Below, in pieces: positions 59,493 to 64,000 of a DNA stretch of 64,000 nt. The notes under the pieces are model-generated. The model was not told the origin of the DNA. It worked only from the letters and a program-made list of their open reading frames with translations, and made no database searches. Numbering within the stretch: position 1 is the stretch's first letter; every line of letters starts with the position of its first letter. The position numbers and the translations under genes were made by a program. The stretch covers positions 1,677,251 to 1,741,250 of the forward strand of contig NZ_CM009578.1 of the NCBI RefSeq assembly GCF_002993885.1, in the 5' to 3' direction. Origin of the DNA: Sphingopyxis lindanitolerans. Its GTDB lineage: Bacteria > Pseudomonadota > Alphaproteobacteria > Sphingomonadales > Sphingomonadaceae.

Positions 59493-60290
59493 TCATCGCA
59501 TCGTTTCAAGTCCGACATCGCCTTCTGCGAACTGGAAGAGCGCCTCCGGCAGCGCCTCGCCGGTGAGGCCAAGCTCGCCAAACCGGCAAGCTTCCGCGGC
59601 CAGCCTCTCCCGGTCTTCGTCAGTGGCCGTCAGGCGCAGGATCGCGGACACCGCGGCGGTCGAACGGCCGGCGAACATGCCGGCCAATTCGAGGGCACGA
59701 TCGAGCGCACAGGGGACCACTTCATCGACAAGGCCGGCCGCCAGCGCCTGGCTGGCCGTCATGACGTCGCCGCGGAGCATGAACAGGCGGGCCCGATGGC
59801 GTCCGACCAGTCGCGACAGCCGCTGCGTTCCCCCTCCGCCGGGGAAGATGTCGAGGCGAATTTCGGGAAGGCCGATCGCGGTGGCGGCGGGCGATGCGAT
59901 CCGCATGGTGCAGGCGAGTGCAATTTCGAAGCCGCCGCCCATGCACAGGCCGTCAATCGCGGCGATCACCGGCTTTTCGGCGGCGTCGAGCATCGCGCCG
60001 AGTTCGGCGAATGCGCTGGTCGCAAAGGCTTGCGGATCGACGCTTCCCATGCCTACGCGTTCAAGCGAAGTTGCAATTTGCCGGACGTCGGCGTGGCGGA
60101 TGAAGATGCCGTCCTGACCGCCTGTGAGAATGATCGCTCGTGTTTCGGCCGCCGCGAGGAGGGGCCTGATCGCCGCGACAAGGTCCGCCGCACCGCCGTT
60201 CGAGATGGTGCCGTGCGGCGGATTGGCGAAGCGCACGACGGCTACGTCTTCGGCGCTTTCGACCTGAACGCGAAGCGGCTTGCCTGTCAT
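59493..60290 (-). CDS. Enoyl-CoA hydratase/isomerase
   Basis: A 265-residue crotonase-fold protein. The oxyanion-hole segment is IIRHADVR-like (GIFIRHADVRQI) and the second is IAAIDGLCMGGGFEIALACT; the acid/base region reads GLPEIRLDIFPGGGGTQRL. It adds water to, or shifts, the double bond of an enoyl-CoA. The ATG at 60290 has AAGG upstream. A TetR-type site lies 63 bp upstream, shared with the phosphatase gene. Confidence 0.92.
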   Translation of the reverse strand: MTGKPLRVQVESAEDVAVVRFANPPHGTISNGGAADLVAAIRPLLAAAETRAIILTGGQDGIFIRHADVRQIATSLERVGMGSVDPQAFATSAFAELGAMLDAAEKPVIAAIDGLCMGGGFEIALACTMRIASPAATAIGLPEIRLDIFPGGGGTQRLSRLVGRHRARLFMLRGDVMTASQALAAGLVDEVVPCALDRALELAGMFAGRSTAAVSAILRLTATDEDRERLAAEACRFGELGLTGEALPEALFQFAEGDVGLETMR

Positions 60291-60352
60291 CCGCGGACCT
60301 TTTCCATTGCTGATCCGGTGAGCTAGCATCCCCCGACCGGGTTGCACAATCA

Positions 60353-60370
60353 ATTAATCAATCACATAAT
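60353..60370. promoter_or_regulatory. TetR-regulon site f (enoyl-CoA hydratase promoter)
   Basis: ATTAATCAATCACATAAT keeps the ATTAATC and TAAT arms. It lies between two divergent genes, 63 bp from the enoyl-CoA hydratase and 157 bp from the phosphatase start. Confidence 0.65.
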
Positions 60371-60526
60371 AAGGCTGGGGCGGGTTCTTCCGGTCTGGCA
60401 TGAGCGGGGATGGAGCCCGGGCACCGGGCGATGACGCCAAAGTCGAAGGGAATGGCGTCACATATTGGAAACCCGAGACTGGTTGATAAACGCGGCGCAC
60501 GGGCGCACCTTTTTGTGGGATATCAT

Positions 60527-61324
60527 ATGACCGAGACTGTCGTGATCGAAGAGGACCGGCTGGTCGCACTTGCCGGCGGCCAGAACTTTCGGGAGGTCGG
60601 CGGCTATCCGGCCCGCGATGGCAGGGTTTTGAAGCGACGGCTGATATGGCGGTCCGCCCGGCTGGACGAGTTGACGAGCGACGATATCCGCAACGAATCG
60701 CTCGACGCGATTTCCACGATCGCAGACCTGCGCCTGGCCAGCGAGCGCGCGCTCCATCCGACCGTTCCGGCTTTTGCGGAAAAGCGCACTACCTTGGTCT
60801 GGGACGAGGGCGATATCGATCTTTCAGGCGATCAGCGGTTGTTTGCGCGCGACCTCAAGCCCGATGATTATGCCGAAGCAGTGCGGCATTTCTACCGAAG
60901 CCTGGCCGACAGGCACGCGACGCATCTCGCCAGCCTGTATCGCCATATCGCCGCAGGCAGCCTGCCGGTGCTCATCCACTGCTCGGCCGGGAAGGACCGC
61001 ACCGGCATCGCCATCGCACTATTGCTCGATCTCATCGGAATTCGCCGGGAATATATCATCGCGGACTATTGCAAGACGGCCGAACTGCTCGACTGGAAAC
61101 GCCTGACCGCGAGTGCGGCGGCGGCGGGCATGCAAGGAAAGTGGATGGAACGCCTGGCGCCCGATGCGCTCGAAATCCTTATGCGCGCCGATCGCAGCTA
61201 TATCGAGGCTGCCTTTCGCGAACTGGAGTGGCGGCATGGCTCGATATCCAGCTTCGCGAAGGACGTCCTCGGCCTCTCGGATAGCGATCTTGGCCGGCTA
61301 CAGGACAACCTCCTCGAAGGCTGA
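60527..61324 (+). CDS. Tyrosine phosphatase-like protein
   Basis: A 265-residue protein of the PtpB-like protein-tyrosine phosphatase family. NFREVGGYPARDGRVLKRRL is the typical entry, and the P-loop is HCSAGKDRTG with the nucleophilic cysteine and the arginine of the CX5R motif. There is no signal peptide. What it dephosphorylates is unknown, but members of this family recur inside catabolic clusters of sphingomonads and related bacteria. Confidence 0.87.
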   Translation: MTETVVIEEDRLVALAGGQNFREVGGYPARDGRVLKRRLIWRSARLDELTSDDIRNESLDAISTIADLRLASERALHPTVPAFAEKRTTLVWDEGDIDLSGDQRLFARDLKPDDYAEAVRHFYRSLADRHATHLASLYRHIAAGSLPVLIHCSAGKDRTGIAIALLLDLIGIRREYIIADYCKTAELLDWKRLTASAAAAGMQGKWMERLAPDALEILMRADRSYIEAAFRELEWRHGSISSFAKDVLGLSDSDLGRLQDNLLEG

Positions 61325-61335
61325 CCGGTCCTTGC

Positions 61336-62143
61336 CTATCGCGGCGGGACAGTGAGGGCGTCTGCCGACGCGTCACCGAGCACAGAACCTCCGTCACAAT
61401 CGAGAATTGCTCCGGTGATATATTTTGCATTGGGGGTGCAAAGAAATACCGCGAGATCGGCGATGTCGCGCTTGACGCCATAGTCGCGCAGCGGAATCCG
61501 TTTCTTCAACGCCGCGGTCGCAGCCTCCGATGGGGTCAGCCTGCGCATGCCTTCGGTATGGCCGATTGGCCCCGGAGCGATGGCGTTTACGCGAACGCCG
61601 GCTGGCCCCCACTCCATCGCGAGCGTCTGGGTCAGATTGTTGATCCCTGCCTTTGCCGCGCCGGCATGCGCCTGGAACATCGTCGGGCGAACGGCTTGCC
61701 CCGCCGTAATCGCGATGAGCGACGCGCCAGGTTTGCGCAAATGGTCGAACGCGGCGCGCATCACGTTGAAAGTGCCCAGAAGGTCGATGTCTATGACCGT
61801 CTTGAACGCGTTTGCGGACATGCCAATCACCGGTGCCAGAAAATTTCCAGCGGCACCGGAAACGACGAAGTCGATCTCCCCGAACCGTTCGACCGTCGCA
61901 GCGAAGGCTGCGTCCACCGCCTCGAAATCGCGAACATCGGCGGCGAGCCCCATTGCCCGCGCACCACCCGGAAATGCTCCTGGCGGCTGCACTCACCCGC
62001 TCGGCATCGCGGCTTATGAGGCTTATGTTCGCCCCGAGTTCGGCGAATCGCCCAGCAATCGCGAGATTGATGCCGCCTGACCCTCCGGCGACGAACAATG
62101 TCCTGTTCTTGAAAATATCCTCACGAAACGCGTCCCCGGCCAC
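61336..62143 (-). pseudogene. Frameshifted 2,4-dienoyl-CoA-reductase-like SDR
   Basis: Two frames join to one SDR of about 268 residues. The first part (KNRTLFVAGGSGGINLAIAG, to SAAARSI) switches frame near 61972-61974 to PGGARAMGLAADVRDFEAVD and on to the end. Removing one A of the AAA run (one T in gene sense) would restore the frame. The catalytic region TMFQAHAGAAKAGINNLTQ has His in place of the usual Tyr, as in peroxisomal-type dienoyl-CoA reductases. It may be a real mutation, programmed slippage, or an assembly error. Confidence 0.82.
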
Positions 62144-62201
62144 CGTCAGTCTCCCTCACACTCTTCGCGTCAGCGCCCCATCACGAGCATCAGAGAATTT
62201 C

Positions 62202-62219
62202 ATTAGTTGATTGATTATT
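62202..62219. promoter_or_regulatory. TetR-regulon site g (SDR/ADH promoter)
   Basis: Read on the minus strand, AATAATCAATCAACTAAT matches 14 of 18 positions of the reference site. It lies between the SDR (59 bp) and the alcohol dehydrogenase (91 bp), which are divergent. Confidence 0.7.
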
Positions 62220-62309
62220 TTTTTGCCAATTGATAATTCCACGCGAATAATGATCGCCGCCGCCCCTTTCGACAATGGACGAACGGCGACGGCGCGTGGG
62301 AGATGGAGC

Positions 62310-63416
62310 ATGGCCAAGCAAGCAGTCGCCGCGGTAGCCCGCACCCCGGGAGGCCGGTGGGATATCGAGGATATCATGCTCGAAGATCCGCGGCCGGGCG
62401 AGATATTGGTCCGCATAGCGGGCGTCGGCCTCTGCCATACCGACCTTGCCTTTGGCGGAAGTCTCCAGATCATGAAGGCGCCGGCGGTGCTTGGCCATGA
62501 AGGGTCGGGTATCGTCGAGCGCGTCGGCGAGGGGGTGTCGAAGGTGCGCCCTGGCGATCATGTCGTACTGACCTTCAACAGCTGCGGCGAATGCCCCCGG
62601 TGCGATGAGGGCCGGCCGGCCTATTGTGTTCGCTTCGCACAAATGAACTATGGCGGCTGCCGAGTGGACGGAAGCCGGACGCTCTGTGTCGGCGAAGAAC
62701 CCGCAAGTGCGAACTTCTTCGGCCAGTCGTCATTCGCATCCTATGCACTTGCCAATGAACGCAACACCGTCCGCGTCGACCCAGCGCTGCCGATCGAGTT
62801 GCTTGGCCCGCTGGGTTGCGGTGTCCAGACGGGCGTGGGCGCGGTGATGAACTCGCTCGCCTGCCCCAAAGGCTCGTCGCTTCTTGTGATCGGCGCCGGC
62901 GCGGTGGGGCTGAGTGCGGTCCTCGGCGCCAAGGTCCAGGAATGTGCCACCATCCTCGTTGTCGAGCCGCGGGAGGAACGCCGGGCCCTGGCGCTCGAAC
63001 TTGGTGCGACGCACGTCATCGATCCGGCCTCCGCCGACTTTGCGACGGCAATCCGCGAAATCGTCCCGGTCGGGGTCGATTATGCGTTCGACACGACAGG
63101 CCGGCGAGAGGTCATCGAATCCGCGATGACTGCATTGGCGCCGCGCGCGACCTTCGGACTTGTCGGAATCGCAAGCCCCGCCGACGATCGGCTGGGTCTT
63201 TCGATCAACCAACTGGTCGGTGCGGGTCATATCGTGATGGGCATCATCGAAGGCGATAGCCTACCCGATATGTTCATCCCGCGCATGATCGAGCTCTACA
63301 AGGCGGGAGAGCTGCCTTTCGACCGTCTCGTTCGCAGATATCCGCTATCGCAGATCAACGAAGCCATTGCCGACCAGCACGCCGGACGGTGCGTGAAGGC
63401 CGTGATGATCCCCTGA
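62310..63416 (+). CDS. Zinc-dependent alcohol dehydrogenase
   Basis: A 368-residue medium-chain dehydrogenase. The catalytic zinc site includes Cys42 (GLCHTDLAF), His63 and Glu64 (LGHEGSG) and the cysteine of GPLGCGVQTG. The structural zinc site has four cysteines (CGECPRCDEGRPAYC). The NAD loop is VIGAGAVGLSAVLGA. It is close to aryl- and terpenoid-alcohol dehydrogenases. It would make the aldehyde used by the aldehyde dehydrogenase. GGAG precedes the ATG. Confidence 0.92.
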   Translation: MAKQAVAAVARTPGGRWDIEDIMLEDPRPGEILVRIAGVGLCHTDLAFGGSLQIMKAPAVLGHEGSGIVERVGEGVSKVRPGDHVVLTFNSCGECPRCDEGRPAYCVRFAQMNYGGCRVDGSRTLCVGEEPASANFFGQSSFASYALANERNTVRVDPALPIELLGPLGCGVQTGVGAVMNSLACPKGSSLLVIGAGAVGLSAVLGAKVQECATILVVEPREERRALALELGATHVIDPASADFATAIREIVPVGVDYAFDTTGRREVIESAMTALAPRATFGLVGIASPADDRLGLSINQLVGAGHIVMGIIEGDSLPDMFIPRMIELYKAGELPFDRLVRRYPLSQINEAIADQHAGRCVKAVMIP

Positions 63417-63429
63417 GAGGACGGACACT

Positions 63430-64000
63430 ATGCATCCCTCGATCCATGCCCGCTCGACGCCCCACAAGCCCGCCCTGATCATGGCCGAAACGGGCGAGGC
63501 GCTGCGCTATTCCGATCTCGACCGCCGCTCGAACCAGGGCGCGCAGCTATTTAGGGCCCTCGGACTGGCTCCCGGCTCGACGATCGCGATGTGCCTTCCC
63601 AATTCGCCCGCTTTTTACGAGATCGCCTGGGCTGCCCAGCGTGCAGGCCTCTACTTCGTCACCATCTCCAACAAGCTCCAGGCTGACGAAGTCGAATATA
63701 TATTGCGCGACAGCGGCGCCCGGATCTTCATCATTTCGGCCGCGCAAGGCGAGGTCGCGGCGGAAATCGCGCGACGCGACCTCGATATCGACCTGTTCGC
63801 AACAGGCGGCCGGATCGCAGGCTATCTCGATTTCGAGTCCGAGCGCAGTGCAATGCCCCCAGTCCCGGTCGCCGACGAACAGGCGGGCTATGACATGCTC
63901 TATTCGTCGGGCACGACGGGACGGCCGAAAGGCATCAAGCCGAGCCCGATCTGCGGCGAGGCCATCGACAAGCCGGACTCGGTCGTCATGGTGGCGACGC
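63430..64000 (+). CDS. Acyl-CoA ligase, cut by window end
   Basis: The first 190 residues of an AMP-binding enzyme: MHPSIHARSTPHKPALIMAE, FVTISNKLQADEVEYILRDS and the ATP loop LYSSGTTGRPKGIKPS near the cut end. It begins 13 bases after the alcohol dehydrogenase stop with GAGAGGAC as ribosome binding site, so both are one operon. It would activate the acid formed by the two dehydrogenases with CoA. The remaining two thirds lie outside the window. Confidence 0.9.
   Translation, partial: MHPSIHARSTPHKPALIMAETGEALRYSDLDRRSNQGAQLFRALGLAPGSTIAMCLPNSPAFYEIAWAAQRAGLYFVTISNKLQADEVEYILRDSGARIFIISAAQGEVAAEIARRDLDIDLFATGGRIAGYLDFESERSAMPPVPVADEQAGYDMLYSSGTTGRPKGIKPSPICGEAIDKPDSVVMVAT

Noticed and set aside
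1..64000. tRNA or rRNA genes
   Set aside because: I looked for T-loop and CCA-end patterns and for conserved rRNA stretches and saw none; a covariance-model search would be needed to exclude them fully.

Overview
The window looks like chromosomal DNA of a sphingomonad, most likely Sphingopyxis or a close relative. The reasons are the high GC content, two large TonB-dependent receptors, a luxI gene followed directly by a phytanoyl-CoA dioxygenase gene, an alphaproteobacterial-type LexA box (GTTC-N7-GTTC), and a lasso peptide precursor whose core resembles sphingopyxin I as I remember it. I saw no rRNA, tRNA or CRISPR array.

Positions 1-37,900 look like an integrated mobile region. Backbone-type genes sit at both sides: DUF736, a thermonuclease-like protein and small proteins at 0.1-1.7 kb; DUF2493, toprim, ParB-like, DUF2958, ArdC and an SOS-linked SRAP operon at 27.7-37.7 kb. 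Between them lies cargo. First come a GDSL esterase, an acyl-CoA synthetase and a sucrose locus (TonB receptor, GH68 fructosyltransferase, ROK sugar kinase, sugar symporter, LacI regulator with paired palindromic operators), with two more hydrolases in the same transcription direction. An IS91-type element (tyrosine recombinase plus HUH transposase) follows. Next is an island at 16-31 kb with many defence-type or unknown genes: a DUF4238/SEC-C protein, a DUF2971 protein, three proteins of unknown function, a Gabija-like GajA/GajB pair, an HTH/PIN toxin-antitoxin pair, an MNT-HEPN protein and a HipBA pair.

Positions 38,300-50,600 hold a quorum-sensing operon (luxR, then luxI-PhyH-GntR) beside a complete lasso peptide cluster. 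Precursor A, peptidase B and cyclase C lie on the minus strand. An ECF sigma factor, FecR-type anti-sigma factor, TonB receptor with signalling domain and lasso isopeptidase lie on the plus strand. The isopeptidase and cyclase genes converge with overlapping stop codons. The set fits a make, export, recapture and degrade cycle for the lasso peptide.

Positions 51,500-64,000 are a catabolic cluster for an unidentified alcohol or acid: CaiB CoA-transferase, acyl-CoA dehydrogenase, TetR regulator, aldehyde dehydrogenase, thiolase, EthD-like protein, medium-chain oxidoreductase, enoyl-CoA hydratase, tyrosine phosphatase-like protein, a frameshifted dienoyl-CoA-reductase-like SDR, zinc alcohol dehydrogenase and an acyl-CoA ligase cut by the window end. 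Seven related 18-bp AT-rich palindromes stand upstream of these genes and probably form a local regulon of the TetR protein.

Start codons were chosen by ribosome binding site, overlap with the previous gene and domain boundaries. Family assignments come from motif recognition by eye, without database searches.
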